Shown here piece by piece: positions 49,001-62,596 of a DNA stretch of 64,000 nt (positions within the stretch are counted from its first letter, which is position 1; every line of letters begins with the position of its first letter). Made by a program: the position numbers and the translations under genes. Origin of the DNA: Aptenodytes patagonicus (taxonomy: Eukaryota > Chordata > Aves > Sphenisciformes > Spheniscidae); assembly GCF_965638725.1 (NCBI RefSeq), contig NC_134960.1, forward strand, positions 4,590,501-4,654,500, in the 5' to 3' direction. The notes under the pieces are model-generated. The model was not told the DNA's origin. It saw only the letters and a list, made by a program, of their open reading frames with translations, and did no database searches.

Positions 49001-50690
49001 GCCCACACCAGCACCAGAGAAATGCAAAGACCAGTAAAAAACAAGTGAAAAGGTGAGTAGAAATAAAGAAGAAAAGTAAACTATTCAGGTTTAAATAAGA
49101 GAAGAATAAGCAGGAGGGCACAGCCAAAAAGGGATGGAGTGTCAAGGGAAAGAGCAGAAAAAAAGCAGGAGTGTGTTTCTCTGTGTTTAACAAAAAATGG
49201 ATACAAGGGACCCCTAAAGGATTGTTATTTGAAATGCAAAGTCTGGACAAAATAATGTATCAATGAGGATAATCTAATGCCACACAGGAAAGATGTGGCA
49301 CTCAAAATACTTTAGACTCCTGGGGCCTGATAAATTCAAGTTTTCTCCCACCATATTCTTAAAATTCTAAGTCTGTAAGTCTGTAAGACTCAGGGAATGG
49401 TATTAATCACAGGTGTAGCCAAAGACAGAGATCCAGGAATCACAACTGCCTTCATAAGCCTTGGCACCAGAGGGGATTAAAGAAAAATGAGTTTACTGGA
49501 GGTACTGTGGAGTTAGCACATATCATCCCAAGAAGCAATTTGTCAGTATACAACACCTCTGTGCAAGCAAAGGGGAAGGAAAAGAAAGACCTAGGCAACA
49601 ACCTCGACTTATATACATGGCTGCATTGATTTTCCATGCCAATTAATGCCAGCTAAGAATACATCCCTGGAGACCGCACAGTGAGCACTATAGGCAAAAT
49701 TTCCTCGCTTGAGATTACAGATGCCTTTGCGGACTCATGGTATCAGCCTTCCTTATTTGCTTCTGTTTCTTTTATTAAAAATCCACAGTGGGAAAGAAGC
49801 TGGTGCGTCTTCCTGACGCTTGCAGCGTAGTTGAGGGAATATCCGTCTGTTTCAGCAAGCCAAATCTATCCTCTATCTTGTTACTTTTTTGTTTTGTTCT
49901 TTGCGAAATATAATGGGTGGCCTTGCTTATTTTTCCCAACTAGCAATTCCTTTACAGATCAAATTGCAAGCAGCCCTGTAACTTTCTGACATGGCAGGAT
50001 TGTGAAAGACCTGCAGAAGTGTCATGCAGTCTCTGCTGTGAAATCTGACAATTTAAGAGGTTCCATCCTGGTCCTGACAATGATGATTTTTGTTACCTTT
50101 TTAAAATGCACTTCTTTTTCTGCTCTGGCAGGTATTGGAGAAATAAATGAAATCTGCAATGCTTTGTGCAGATGGGAGGGCATTAGATGATTCACTGGTT
50201 TTCAGAGTGCTAACAGACATCCTTTACACATCTTGTGTTGGTTTAATGGGTAGTTTGCAGCTGTGGGATCATTGCTATATTTTGTAGTTTTGTTCTATTA
50301 TTAGCTATTAAAGGAACATGAGACCACAGATAGCGTTGTATTAAACTACCAGTTCCTGTATTTATTGGCACCACCTGGGGATTAAAACAGATGCTGTCAC
50401 TCTGCAGAGTTATATTCAAAGCAGGGGAGATATAATGAATACGTAAGAAAAGCACCCTCGCTTCGTCCCATTGTACAGTAATTACAGATGGAAACGTTTT
50501 CTAAACAGGCAGCGTTGGCTCGGGGGAAACGAGCAGCACGGAGGCTTTGCCCCACATGGTAGGAACTGACGGGGGAAAGCAAAGCCAGTCCCCGAAGCCT
50601 TCAGTGGTTCAGAGATGGGAAACGCTCCACAGTCACGATGGCTTCTTCCAAGGAGAAAGCCACTGCAGGAGGGTCCAGCAGTTCCCTCCG
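40001..50690. other. Gene-free intergenic stretch
   Basis: No coding exon is recognised. A GC-richer patch lies at about 41,250-41,450; its overlapping open frames on both strands reflect stop-codon depletion rather than a gene. Long T/TG-rich low-complexity text occurs at about 45,270-45,370. Otherwise the sequence is unremarkable mixed-composition intergenic DNA. Confidence 0.5.
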
Positions 50691-50744
50691 GGGCATGTAA
50701 ATACCCTGTGGTTACGCTCTGGGCATGTAAATACCCTGTGGTTA
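50691..50744. repeat. 30-bp tandem duplication, 1.8 copies
   Basis: The block beginning GGGCATGTAAATACCCTGTG and ending GTTACGCTCT (50,691-50,720) is followed at once by an identical copy of its first 24 bases (50,721-50,744). The lack of any mismatch points to a recent event, an old tract kept by conversion, or an assembly artefact. Confidence 0.95.
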
Positions 50745-53700
50745 ACAAGACAGCTGCTTATTCACAGTGACCAGAACCATGTTTATAACAAAAACTCTTT
50801 CAGTGACCTTTTGTGATAATTTCAGCTCATTCTGTCATGGCTGCTGGGTGTGTTGCTGTCCCTCCAGAGGTTGATTGGGACCTTTTCACCCAAGGGGACC
50901 TCTGCACCCAAGGGAAAACACATTTATCTTGAAAATAGCACGGTAATCTGTCCTTTGGAGGAAAATTGGAAGAAATCATTGGAGCTAGGATGATGTACGA
51001 AATCTGTGGCAGAGCCACTAGCTCACATTCCTTGCATGTGTGGGCAAAAGGGACACAGTAAATAATGCAGCAAATGCACAGTAAGTCATTTACGTACCGT
51101 GAGGCTTGGCTGAGATACAGAAGAACTAAATTTACAGTGCCTCTCCCTTTTTGCATTGCAGGAGGCCTGCAGCCTCTCAGACCTATGTGGGTGGCATCCT
51201 GAGCCTGTCCCCTGTCTGATCATCTTTCCTGACTGGGGTAAGGCAGCCACACAAGACCAGCACAACCCTTCTCAGTGCTCCACCTAACAGGCTTTGAGCT
51301 CAGCTGAATCAGGGCCAGCTTTCGCTGAAATATCTGGGTTGCATCCATCAGTGGCAACATTTTCAACGTCAAGTGATGTCTTCCAGCCACCTCAGGTCCT
51401 GAGCTGCTAGTGCAGGGTCTCAGAGACTGCCCTCGAATGCTAACGAATGCCGTCCCCTTTCTCCTCCTGCTATTGCCAGGCATGGCTCCAGCCGCAGCAA
51501 GTGGTACACCGAAAGGCAACACTTCCAGAAAAGGTCAGAGTGAGTCATTTGAACATTAATTGGCATTCATGTTAAGCACAGTTCTGTTATCTGGCTGCAG
51601 CCCAGTGCAGGTTGACATGTGCTGGTGGTGTGTAAGCGGCTACTCTCAGTTGGTGGGTTTATGGTGAGTCATCTCTGGAGCCAGGTGGCTTTTATGGTGT
51701 TGCTGTTCAAAGTCTGATGATGAGAGCATGTTGTGCTTAATGATAAATGTTGTCTTCCTCCTTCAAAAAACGTGGGAACTGCTAAGGGAAACCTGAAGCT
51801 GGAGGCTAGTGAGAGAAAGACAAGACGTGTCCAGGAGCTGGACCCCTGCAGCCCTCGTGTTCTCGTGGAGCCCTTGTAATAATTATGAATAAAGCACTGT
51901 TCTTCCAAATCAGTTTCTAAAATAAACCATCCAGATGGCTGTAAGCGAAGACCTAGTCATCAAGCTGAGTAATGCTTATTTTGAGTACATTAACCAAGAA
52001 ATGTATACAATTGTGCTGAATTATGCACAATGCAACTCAAACAGATGCACGTGTGGAAGCAGGAATATCACAAGTGTCAGACAGCAATGGTTTGCACTGA
52101 CATTCTGGTCCTTTTCTATGGGACAGTCCTGAGAGCTATTTAAGGGTGTCTAATGTGATGTGTAAAGAGGAAAAATGTTTTTTCTCTTCAACAGCTTTAT
52201 AGGTACTGGAATCACTCAAAAATATATAACAGGAGATACTCAGTGCTAAGTGAAGATTAATGTTCTATCTTTTTGAGAGAAGGTGGAGAGGACAGAGAGA
52301 TTTTCTTATAGTCTGTGAGAACAAGGTTATTTGGCTTTTCAGGCAATACTGGGGTTCTTTCCCCTCCTTTCCCCCAGGATGTCTGATTCAAACTTGGAGA
52401 AAATGAAATCTGAAAAGCCACACTATCAGAGGAAGGCAAACCCCAGGTGCTCTGCTAGGGCTGCCGATGCCCATAGTGTAGTAGAGTAAAATATAAATTC
52501 ACAGAGATGTTTTCCAGCCCGCTCTGCCCAACCTAACCCGCTCGTTTAGCACTCGTACTGAAGTGCCTGGCAAGCGCAGAGAGGTGCGCTTGATTGCTTT
52601 TAATGGGCACGCTCAGTGGGATGGCTTTCAGCGGCATTTACTGCCTGAGCGGCAAGGCATCGTCACAAGATCTGTCCAGCTGAGGAACGGTCTTGTTGGC
52701 TACCGCCACTGCTTTATGTTTCCTGAGCTCACTCCTCAAACCTCGAGCAAAAAGCTTTCCGCAGGGAACCCCCCCTCCACAGTGCGCAGCGTTATGGAGG
52801 CTGCTGCAAAGTGCCCCCGCAGCGCCAGCACAGACGGGAGGGCTGTGCCTCCGCGCTGCCCCGCTGTGTGTCTTGCACCGGGCCCACCTGCACATCGCAG
52901 AAGCTTCAACTGAGAAAAATATCACCTGAAATTCAGTTTGTCCACTACACGCCAATTTACATAACTAAACTTTGTGCTAAAGTACAGCCTGAGTAATAAC
53001 AATTGCTTTATTTATTTTTTTTCCTGAATGCAATTTTTATTAGCTGTGAAATCAAGCCCTCTCCCTAGCTGGAAGTATGTGGGCAACCTTCATGTATAGG
53101 AAGATTACAATGATAGAGCAGAAAAATAAAACCATTAGAAGCTCTTGAGGAATAAATTCAAACCCTCATTAATCTCTGTGGGCTGCATCTCAAATCTGAA
53201 TTTTTATAGAACGTGGGTGGTATTTTCAAAGCGAGTTGCTGGAATTGGTTGGCTTAGAGGGTTGACTTAGATGATAACAATATGTTTCTGAACCGCAGTC
53301 CTCTGCCTGAACAAGATGCAGGCTGTGGTTTATGCTGTGTACGTTCCCTGATACAGAGTTGTGCCCGTGGCGTGGGGGTGGCTCCAGGTCCCTGCAGTTC
53401 TAGTGCTGGAGAGCAGAAGGGCTGTGGGGAGCGTGTGAAGCAGTGGGACTGACACACACAGAGCTGTTGATAGACTAGTTTGTTTTTTTCCTGATGTTCA
53501 CTAATTCAGTTACAGCATGCATTTTATACGTCTTTGCTTTATTCTATTTTTCAAGAAACAGTTGAACTTCTTTATTAAAAACTCAGCTTTTTTACTGTGA
53601 AACCCCAATTAAAATTGAAGAGTGTGGTGGATGTGTCATCCCAATAATTCTGTATCCCTCCTGTCTTTCACCCAGCCCTCAGAGGAGTCCCTTATTACTG

Positions 53701-55499
53701 ACAGTGCGTCTTGGCATCACTGCAGACCTAAATGTCAGGAATGAGGTTACGCTGGCTTTGGCACAGGAGAGGTGCGCTTGGCTCTTGAGCTTTTGCCTGT
53801 CTCTTAATTGCATCTGGGGGCATCAAATTCGTTGGTTTAAGCTGTCATAACGCAAAGATTTCTGACTCACCACTGCAAGAAGAATAACAAGAAATAAACT
53901 ACTGTACTTCTGGAAGTTTAGGTTAGGACTGAAGTGCTATCTTTCATCAAGGACAGACTTTGTGCCTAGAAAGAGTAAAGGCTAGATTCCAGCTCCAAGA
54001 AGGATGCATGCTGAAGGGATTCCCTATTAGAATTTGAAAAGAGCTGTCACTCACTTTGCTATCACAAGTGTTTTGGTACCTCAGCTCTGGGAATTTTCCA
54101 CATTTTGTTAATAATACTACTAAAATTTGAAGGATGGATGAAGAAAACCCTGCTTATTATGTGAGACGATAGCAGAAACATGATTTTGTTTTCAAGTTTA
54201 AAGCAGCTTGGTTTTGACTTAGGTAGGTACGGATTGGAGGAGAACCTAAACTTCATATTTTTTAAATAAGTATAAATAGCTGAATCTCCACTTTGGGGAA
54301 GCAGCAGGTGGCGGTTTGGCCACAGTAGGTCCTAAACACAAAATTCAGCTGAAGGGAAAATTTTGCTTATGGAGCTTTTTAATCTTTATTTTGTGCAGGT
54401 GTGAATGAGTGCGAGATACTGAAAAATGTGGTCCCCTGGGAGCAAGGTAGACATTTACCAAAAAAAAGTAAGACAGTACCAAGAAGAAAACCTATCTGAG
54501 TGCATCAGAGTCAGCTGAAGAAATATTTGTCTTTCCTTCTAACAAGAAAGCAGCAGTTCAACATTTCTTTGGTTTAATAATACAGTTTAATAAGAGCCAG
54601 ATTCTTGTGGCTTTATGCGTTGTTAAAGCATGTAGGCAGCTTGCTATAATGAGCTGAAGAAAAACCCTGCAGAAAGAGGATTATATTTTTTTTTTTTCCT
54701 CCTGTAGCTTTGGTTTTACTTTAGAGCATCACAGAGGCAGAGCTGCGGATTACTTGTTCATGAGCACAGCCTGCCGGCTCCGACCGCAACCAGCAGCGAC
54801 AGGCACGAGTCCTCCTCCCTCCTCCGTCATCCACATGAGTTTGTGTTTGAGTTTGGGAATGCTTTGGTTTGTGTTTTCCCCTTGGGAATGGACATGCCCA
54901 CTGAAATCCCTATGAGATACCCATGGCCTTTACTCCATAGCATGAAGAATATATAGGGAAACACCTTGCAGCTCTCTGCAGGGACAAGAGGTTTGAACTT
55001 TTACAGATAAAAGCCAGAAAAAACCCCTTCTGAAACAATGGAAAATAGTTCCTCTCCTCTCAGACCACCAGGCTACTTGGGGGTATTAGGGGTTGTGGGG
55101 CTATTGCAGGCTGTGGCATCAATTGACATTACCAGGCACAATTATTCCTTTTACCTTATGATGCTTTCCCTGGGCTGTACCCAGCATCTAGGTTCAGGGC
55201 TGGCTTTTAGCAGACTCTGTAGGTATGTCTATGCCATGTTTAAACCCCTGAGTTAGCTCTGAGATAGCTAGTATGTCTGCACAGCTTGGGGGAAAGGTGT
55301 TCAGAGACAGCAGTTCGTGCTGTGCGGTTGTAACTCCAGTCGAGGAAGGGCTATTATTTTAACTTAAGCCTGCTGACACCCATCTGTAACACTTTTTCCT
55401 CTCATTTCATTGTACTTTTAGTTGCACCTTTCCCTCCTCATCATTATCACCTTAGGAAGGCTGCAGAACACGAACCCCACAAATCTTTTCCTAAAGGTT

Positions 55500-55518
55500 A
55501 AAAAAAAAAAAAAAAAAA
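55500..55518. repeat. A19 homopolymer
   Basis: Nineteen consecutive A followed by GAAAGG. There is no retrocopy body or flanking duplication that I can see. Confidence 0.9.
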
Positions 55519-57044
55519 GAAAGGTAAAACCCGGAGCGCATGGGCTGTAATTTATGCAAAAGGGCGATCAGGCCCAGCCAGGTGATGTACACTGCAGTCT
55601 CCGTGCTACAGCTCAGCTGCCGTGGGTGCAAATCTCCTGCCCTCGTTCCCCTGGCTCTTCTGCCTGCAGACGCCTGCTCCCACGCTCTTCTGCTCTGAAG
55701 GCAAAACCTGCTGGAGGTTTGTGGTTCAGGTCTGTAACATCACCTCCTCCATCCTCCCCTTTAGGAAAGCGGTAGCTGGTTGTCTCCAGGACCCCATTCC
55801 TCTCTGCAGCTTGTGTGCCTGTGATGGGCTACCTCTGCCGTCATGCACCCGCACTGGATTTCCCATGACGATACCGCAGCAGAAATGGTGACTGTGGAGC
55901 ATCATGAAAAATGTGTCCTGGTGTAATGGCTAGGTGGTAGCAGGGATAAGTCAGGTGTTATTAGGTACACAACACATAGTTGAGTGTTTAATAAGCACAG
56001 AAGTCTCCCTCAAGTTGTGTCTTCTTACTCTGCAGTGGATATTGCTTCTGATGAGGTATCTGTTATTCGCTCACTGTCGTACTTTAATCTCAATGACATT
56101 GCTTTGCAGAAATCAGATAATGCCAGAAAGCTGCAAGCTGGAGTAACTACTCCTAGATGTGCTTAGTGACTGCCCCTCAAACAAAATTGGTGACCTCTCT
56201 TTAGCTAAAGGCTTGCCTAAGTGTTACTTTGACAGGCTTCAGGTTTGATGGCCCTAAGAGCTGTGACACGGATATGGTGTCACTGTGGACTTCAGGGGAA
56301 AGACCACCAAAACAAAAGCCACTGAGCTGTGAGCTCACTTGGCTGGCTGCAAAAGCAGAGCTGGGAAGATGAGTGTGGTCTTCTGAGTAGCTTGCTGAAG
56401 GACTGTCTGTCTGTCTGTCCTGGCTGGTTGCAAGTATGACTGATAAAATCAGTCAGTGTTGTTTCTAAATGCATGTGCACAACAACCTTCTCTAAAGGCT
56501 GAATGCACTTTTGTTATTTGTGTTTGGGAATCATCTTGCAAATTTGGCCCAAAGCACATTTTTGTACAGAAAACACTTTTGCATGAAATCAGCTTTTTAA
56601 GTTGGTGGAAGCTCTCATTTTCAAATGAAAACCTTGGAGTGAGTTATCACAATCCCTGTTCCACAATCCTTGCAATCAGAAGTGATGCTGGGTACCAGTA
56701 CGACGAGACTGGGAGACCTGGTCCGAGGGGAGAGTACGGCTGCAGTGCACGATGCTGTCAGCTGCTGGGGTACAGGTAGAGTTTTCCTTTTGGGATTTGC
56801 TTGCTTATTTTCAAAAGCAACTTGCTATAGAGTCTGTGTGCCACCTATTTGGATGTACAAGAGAACAACCTTCATCCTAAGGAGGATCTCAGCCATCAGT
56901 CTCCTGCTTCCTCAACGCCCGTGCACGCTGTGACACTTAAAGCTGTGCCCACCACAGGGGTAGAAAGAGCCCAGAGTCGGGACCAGCGACTCCAGCACAG
57001 AAATTCATCTCGGCACCAGATCCCCCTGCACTCCTGCTGTGTAA

Positions 57045-57350
57045 GCCCTAATTAAACCCTTGGAGCAGAATAATTAATCATTAGTAAGGGAATTAAATAT
57101 TAGTCTGTATTATAGTAAACATTAGTTATATATTAACAAGCTCGTTAGCTATTCATTAACCTTTTAAGCCCTTCCAAATCCCTTTTATCACACGGCAGGT
57201 TTGTGTTAAATATCTGTCTCAAATTACCTTAAGCAAGTGTCCTTTTGCTTGCTATTAAAGGCATTACAAATTCCAGAACAAGTTTAGTTGGTTTGCCCCT
57301 TTGGTTATTATCTCCCTTTCTATTTGGCTTTATTTAAATTCAACTATAGT
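57045..57350. promoter_or_regulatory. AT-rich, TAAT-dense block, candidate conserved enhancer
   Basis: The stretch is dense in homeodomain-type cores (CTAATTAAAC, AATTAATCATTAG, ATTAAATATTAG, TATTCATTAACC, CTATTAAAGG), with no repeat signature and no coding potential. Blocks of this texture in vertebrate intergenic DNA are often conserved enhancers. Only an alignment to other genomes could establish this. Confidence 0.3.
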
Positions 57351-57611
57351 GAAGACTTATCTCATTATTGATATGGAGCCATTAAAACCCCCCAGAGATT
57401 GAGGGAATCACTTCCCAAAATGATATATGGTAACTGAGGCAATGATTTTTTTTTTTCCCCCATTGTTTGCTCTTGTGCTGCTTGCACCAGGCATTGGCAG
57501 ATCTTACCCCGGAGTACATGTCCTACAAAGATGGAGGACAGAGAGCAAGAAAGGGTGAAGCTAATGGGCATATATAGCCCCAAATAAGATTCAGAGCCAC
57601 AGATCCATTTT

Positions 57612-57690
57612 TGGTCCCTGACTTCCAGCTCATTAAGGCAAATCCCTGAATTTCTCTGTGCCTCCCTTCCCTCACTGGAGGCTAGGGCAA
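57612..57690 (-). mobile_element. Possible MIR/CORE-SINE fragment
   Basis: GGCAAATCCCTGAATTTCTC followed by TGTGCCTCCCTTCCCTCACT parallels the MIR-type reverse-strand text 'gcaagtcacttaacctctctgtgcctcagtttcc'. The order is right but divergence is large. Confidence 0.4.
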
Positions 57691-60239
57691 TTTCTCCTGC
57701 TCCCTCTCTATCCTTTTTTGCTAAAAATGTAAGTAAGTAAGTTCTTTAAGGCTGCAGTTTGTGCAGGCTGGTGTCCAGCAGCAGGTCTCCCACCCATAGG
57801 GTTTACAGCCCCGTCACTGGCAAGGTAAAACGATGGGCATGAACCAAGTGGGTGAAGAAGGGAGCAATGGGACCTGCTGACATTAGCATCTCTAACTCCA
57901 TAGTGGTGAGAGTTTTCTGGCCAAAGCAAGGGCAGAGCTGCTTTTAGGGATCAGGCTGGGTCACAAGGAAAGTATATATGATGTCTGGATAGAGGAAACA
58001 TCTATCCTCCCCATCTGAAAGCCATCTTGCAGGACAGTCCTGGTAGCCTTGGCTATGAAGCCACGGCTTTCATTTCCCTGCCTGTTGGTTAGTGAGGGAG
58101 GCAAATGCAGACCAAATTAGGAATGAAAGATCTGTTTGCCAGGTTCCTGCTTGGGGCATGAGAGGCAGCAGAGGTGCCCTGTGTCACGGTGCTGCCCACA
58201 ATGCAGGACTGATGCTTCCTCCTCCCTCCCCACCTGCAGCTCAGGGCTGCAGCACGGACCTGGCCATGGACCAGAGCTCCGCTGTCAGCTGGTGATGCAT
58301 TTGAAACCCTGTCCACCCTGCTCGGGTCTCCTGCGTTTGTGGTGATGGACGGTGTCCTGGCTTGTCCTTGCTGAGTGATCCCTAATCTCTTACATCTTTT
58401 AATTAGGGCAATTTCTTTTGTCCTGCTGGAAATGCTTTTCTCATGTAGATTAATTAAAAATAAAGCCAACTCTGACAAGTTAATGTGCTGTGAGCTCTGG
58501 TCAGGATGCAGGCAGCTTTCTAAGCCATTATTGATGACACTGTTCTTGCTTCTTATTTACTTCTAAACCGTGTTTTGTGGGAACTGGGGACAGCAGTTAT
58601 TCTCTGTAAAGTTACAGGCAGAATTAGTCCAGCTGTGAGGGCAAAGCTGTGTATGAAACATCACCTGAAGCCCTGTGGGCTTCAAAGCCCATCCCATGCT
58701 GCTGAAAGCAGTAGCATGATGCCAGATGCCCTTGGGCAGCTCCTTTGTTTCAGGATTTGCACCTCTGGTCAGCAGGGGTTCCTGGCTTAAAACCTTGCAG
58801 TTCAGCTATTTAAAGGCATGTTAATGGTTTCTGCTGTTTGCTCCCTTTCTGTTGGAGGCAGCTGACTGGTTTGGTCTTTGCAAAGCGTGAAACAGTTGTC
58901 TGAAGACTTGGGCGGTCAACAAATCAATATTGTCTAGTTAATGGCTTTGTTCTGATCTTCCTCAGGGTGTCTATTTAAGTTCTAGTTTGACTGGCCTGCA
59001 GGATTTGCAGAATTAAGACGATCTCTTGGAGAGTGTTCACCCTTGTGTGGATGACTTCATCTTTCTCTAACATATTTCCCATAAAAAGTCATAATTTTGT
59101 ATCTACAAAGAGTTGGGGCAAAGTTCCATTCCTTCGCAGTATGAATTTGTCCAAGGAATATTAAATCCTGTATTTCAAAGCCAAAAGTAAGAGCTGTTAC
59201 AGATGGGATCAAATCTAACCCAGCAGGTGGGTTGATGTGACACTGGCCTGCCATGGGGTCCCACCGGTGTTGGGAGGGGACCTGCACATTTCAGGTCTAA
59301 TCCGATCTGGGACCCACCTACGTTGATTTTTCCTCTTCAAACTCTCCAAGTTCTCTCAGGGATCTTTTAGTAAGGTTTCTTAATTTTAATTTCTTATAAA
59401 CAGAGCTTGGAGAATAAACCATGAACTTAATATTGTTTCTGCTGATAGCACATTAATACATAGTGTGCAGCTTCCTTGGGTGTGTTCCTGGGACCAGATG
59501 AGAAAAGCACTCTGATGAAGTGGGGTTTTGCTTGTCATGAATATTTATATAAGAAGTCTCAGTGCCTTGACAGTTCCGCGAATGTAAATGCAAAAGGGAA
59601 GGAGCAGATTTTTTTTAACAGTGGTTTTTTTTATACATATTTTAATCTACTTTCAAAGTCCTAGAAAATATTATGCTCCTTTATAGCGAATTCCTGAATG
59701 CAGAGCAGCATGCTAACTAGCTGTGGCAGGGCTGCACTGCTTCACTTATACAGCTGCTATAAGGACAGCAGGCAGTAGCTGATGGGGCACGGTTGTACCT
59801 CCGCCTAGGCCCACGTAGCTCAGCAAAGCTGTTCTCAGTACGGTGTTACTTGTGCTGACCAGAACATGCATTGCCTGCAATATTCAGCCGTACGAGAACA
59901 TTCCTGTTGGCATTGCTGGACTTTAAGACAGGTGTTTTGTTGAGTTGCATTTAAATGTACAAAATGTAAGTGCATCATAATGTTTCCACTTAACTTTCTC
60001 GTGCGACTTGGCATGCGATATCATCAGAAACGGAAACTATGGTGGTTATTGTATGTTCTACCTAGAATAATTCTGCTTAAATTCCTAGGGGATGCTAAAA
60101 CACTGAATGGGAAGGGTAAAGCAATGCTTTGATCAGGAGCCAGATGTAGAGCTGTAATGAAATTAATTTTTAAGACAGTGCTGTGGCAACAGGGCAGATT
60201 TTCCAAAACTCAAAAAGGTTTTACACAGTGGCTGGAAAT

Positions 60240-60251
60240 GGGGGGGGGGGG
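60240..60251. repeat. G12 homopolymer
   Basis: Twelve consecutive G in otherwise mixed sequence; a simple tract. Confidence 0.9.
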
Positions 60252-60837
60252 AAGCAGTATCACCATGAAAGATATTCCTTCTTCTTATGGGGAAAAATGA
60301 ATATTTGCAGTCAGCAACATTTTCTGGTTTAAGTAGCGGAAGACAGCCCCAAATGATGAATTATCATTCTTGCAAATATTATTACTTGCAGTGTCTGTCT
60401 TCTTACGCTGGCATCTGATACTCTCTGCTGCACGTTGACATTTAGGTGTTTCATCATGACACTACATTGCAAGAGCTGTCATGCAAAAGCAACAGATTTC
60501 CCACATTTGCAAACAACGGCTATGGGAAACGCTACCCTGTGCTGGAGCGCTGTAAAGTACCACTTACCCAGGTGGGGTAATCCAGGGGCAAACACCGTTT
60601 CAGTTGTCTTGCCAGCTAAAGCCTGTAAACTTCAATGTTACCCATTTGACTTTTGGTTGCACACTCAGTACCAGCACTATGCTTGTCTGAAGCCAGCCGA
60701 GCTGAATTTCTTAGAAGGCAATTTTACAAGCACATTAATAGGGATACAATAATTCCAAATTAAGCACCACAAACAAGGAGTCATTTTTGCAGACTATAGT
60801 TGGTCACAGAACCTTTAATTTCTTAGTTTTATTCCTT

Positions 60838-62596
60838 TTAAACATATTGTAGTTTAAGTTTTGCTTTTTGACTCTTTGGGGCTTCAGAATTCCTATGGCA
60901 AAATTGCTTTATATAATGATTTCGTTGTTCACACATCGCAGAAAAGCAAAAAAATGTCCATGTATTGGATAGTCAAAAGATCAGGCAAATATTTCACTCA
61001 ATGTACAACAAAATATTATGAGGTAATTTTATTTTTTTCCCATTTTTAGGTAAAAATATTACAGTATACAAGATAATCTTATTAAAGGTAAAAATACAGT
61101 ATTTTGCTTTTTCTCTAAACAGATCTACGTACAGTACACTTTTTTATTTTGTTTTCTTTTTTTTTTTTTTTTTACAAATATAACTATTATTCTATTAGGC
61201 TATCTGTGTTCTCATCTGGCACTTAAGAACTGATCACAGGTCACCTTCTGGTTCTGCTTGTTTTGTCTTAGCTGATACCTAAATGTAATGTTCATCTTAT
61301 AGATGTCTCTTGTAAACAAACAGTTCAGTTCAGTGGTTCCCAAGTAGTAAGGTGTGCTTTGAGTAGTTGAAGTCATGTAGCTAAACGTAAAAACCCAAGC
61401 AATCCCAGTTTGCAGTTGTGTTGCGCAGACTCCTCACTTTCCAGTCGTAAAAGTGCAATCCAAGTACTTGTATTACTGCAGCCTTTGAAACAGTTTTAAT
61501 CCCTTCCTCATCCTCTGTAAGAGCCAAACACATAAACCAATAATTTCTACAATGATTTTTCCTTTTTTTGTCAGAATGTTCTTAGCGGAATTGAAGCCTT
61601 TTTGTATTGATTTAAAGGTTTGAAACTACTGGGCTATGTTCTTCATGATTTATCTTGCCCTATGGCTTGCTGTTTGACCTCTGGAATCCGAAAGCTGAGC
61701 TCAGTTGCATCACTGTCGCTGGATTAATGTTGTTCCTTGAACTGAACACATTAGCACAATACATGTTATTTCTGGGTATTCCTGGGAAGTGAGTTTCACA
61801 CCATTATGAATATTTCAGTACACTGCTGTTGAAGCTGGGATCATCTAAGGATAAAAGAGAGTCTAGGTGTGTACAAAGAGATCATATCCATTAGTGGACT
61901 AGCTAATATAGCTGGAAAAGGCAGGGAGGAGTTTTTGGCCAGGAATCCCTTTATCAGGTTGCGGCAGAGGAGTGAAAGGAGGCTTTACCCAACAAGCTTG
62001 GTCCATTTTTTTCCAACGCTGTCATCCAGTCTAAAAAGCAGATGACCTCTACCTGCCATACTTTACCTCGGTGATTTCAGCAGATTTCTCATTTGCTTTC
62101 CATTAACCACAGTGCTGTTCAAAGTTATCGTCATGGATGCCCATGTAAACATAAAAGGAGAGTACACATCCAAGGATAGGAATTTTTAAAATTTTTCAAG
62201 GAATATGCTTGGCACATTTTTTCTTCAGACTTCACCCAATTCTGATTAGTACAGTCTCAGTTGGTATAAATGAGCACAGTTGCATTGTCTTCACTAGAGT
62301 CAGATGGGTGAAGATCGGGCATTTTTGCCTTTAACTAGATGTGCCTTCCCTATGGTGCATCGATTTCTGATGTCAAAGGGCATATATTTTTACCAGTAAG
62401 TCACTTTTGTATCATAAAAGATTTAACTGGTAACTCATCAAGCACAGGAGTAATGCAAAGTGCTCCTACCAATACTTGCTAATGAGCAAAAGTTGAGTGT
62501 GCAGTACCCATCTTTTGCATGGTTTTTGCCCTCCTAAGATGCTGGTTGAGACTGAGTAATGTTTAGAAAACCAGTTGCCTTTCTCTGTGTTCACCA
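60838..62596 (-). other. TRPC7: Probable TRPC7 3' UTR and transcript end region
   Basis: This is the AT-rich sequence directly 3' of the TRPC7 stop codon on the minus strand. Minus-strand AATAAA hexamers (TTTATT on plus) occur at 61,143-61,148, 61,028-61,033 and 60,838-60,843, which would give a 3' UTR of about 1.45 to 1.76 kb. A T17 tract (A-run on the transcript strand) lies at about 61,157-61,173, next to the first signal. No coding frame is present. The true cleavage site cannot be chosen without transcript data. Confidence 0.45.

Larger units (their letters stand above)
50745..60837. other. Gene-free intergenic stretch with one strongly AT-rich block
   Basis: No coding exon is recognised. 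Contents are a GC-richer patch at about 52,560-52,900, an A19 tract at 55,500-55,518, a (CTGT)4 microsatellite at 56,403-56,418, a TAAT-rich block at about 57,045-57,350, a possible MIR-type fragment at 57,612-57,690 and a G12 run at 60,240-60,251. The right part is the region 3' of TRPC7. Confidence 0.5.

Noticed and set aside
52563-52955. Overlapping open frames of more than 100 codons on both strands
   Set aside because: The patch is GC-richer than its surroundings, which removes stop codons in all frames. Neither product resembles a known family.
55038-55256. 72-codon plus-strand frame with hydrophobic stretches resembling a small membrane protein
   Set aside because: Unlike SMIM32 it has no conserved-looking tail or family match; its hydrophobicity follows from local T/G-rich composition.
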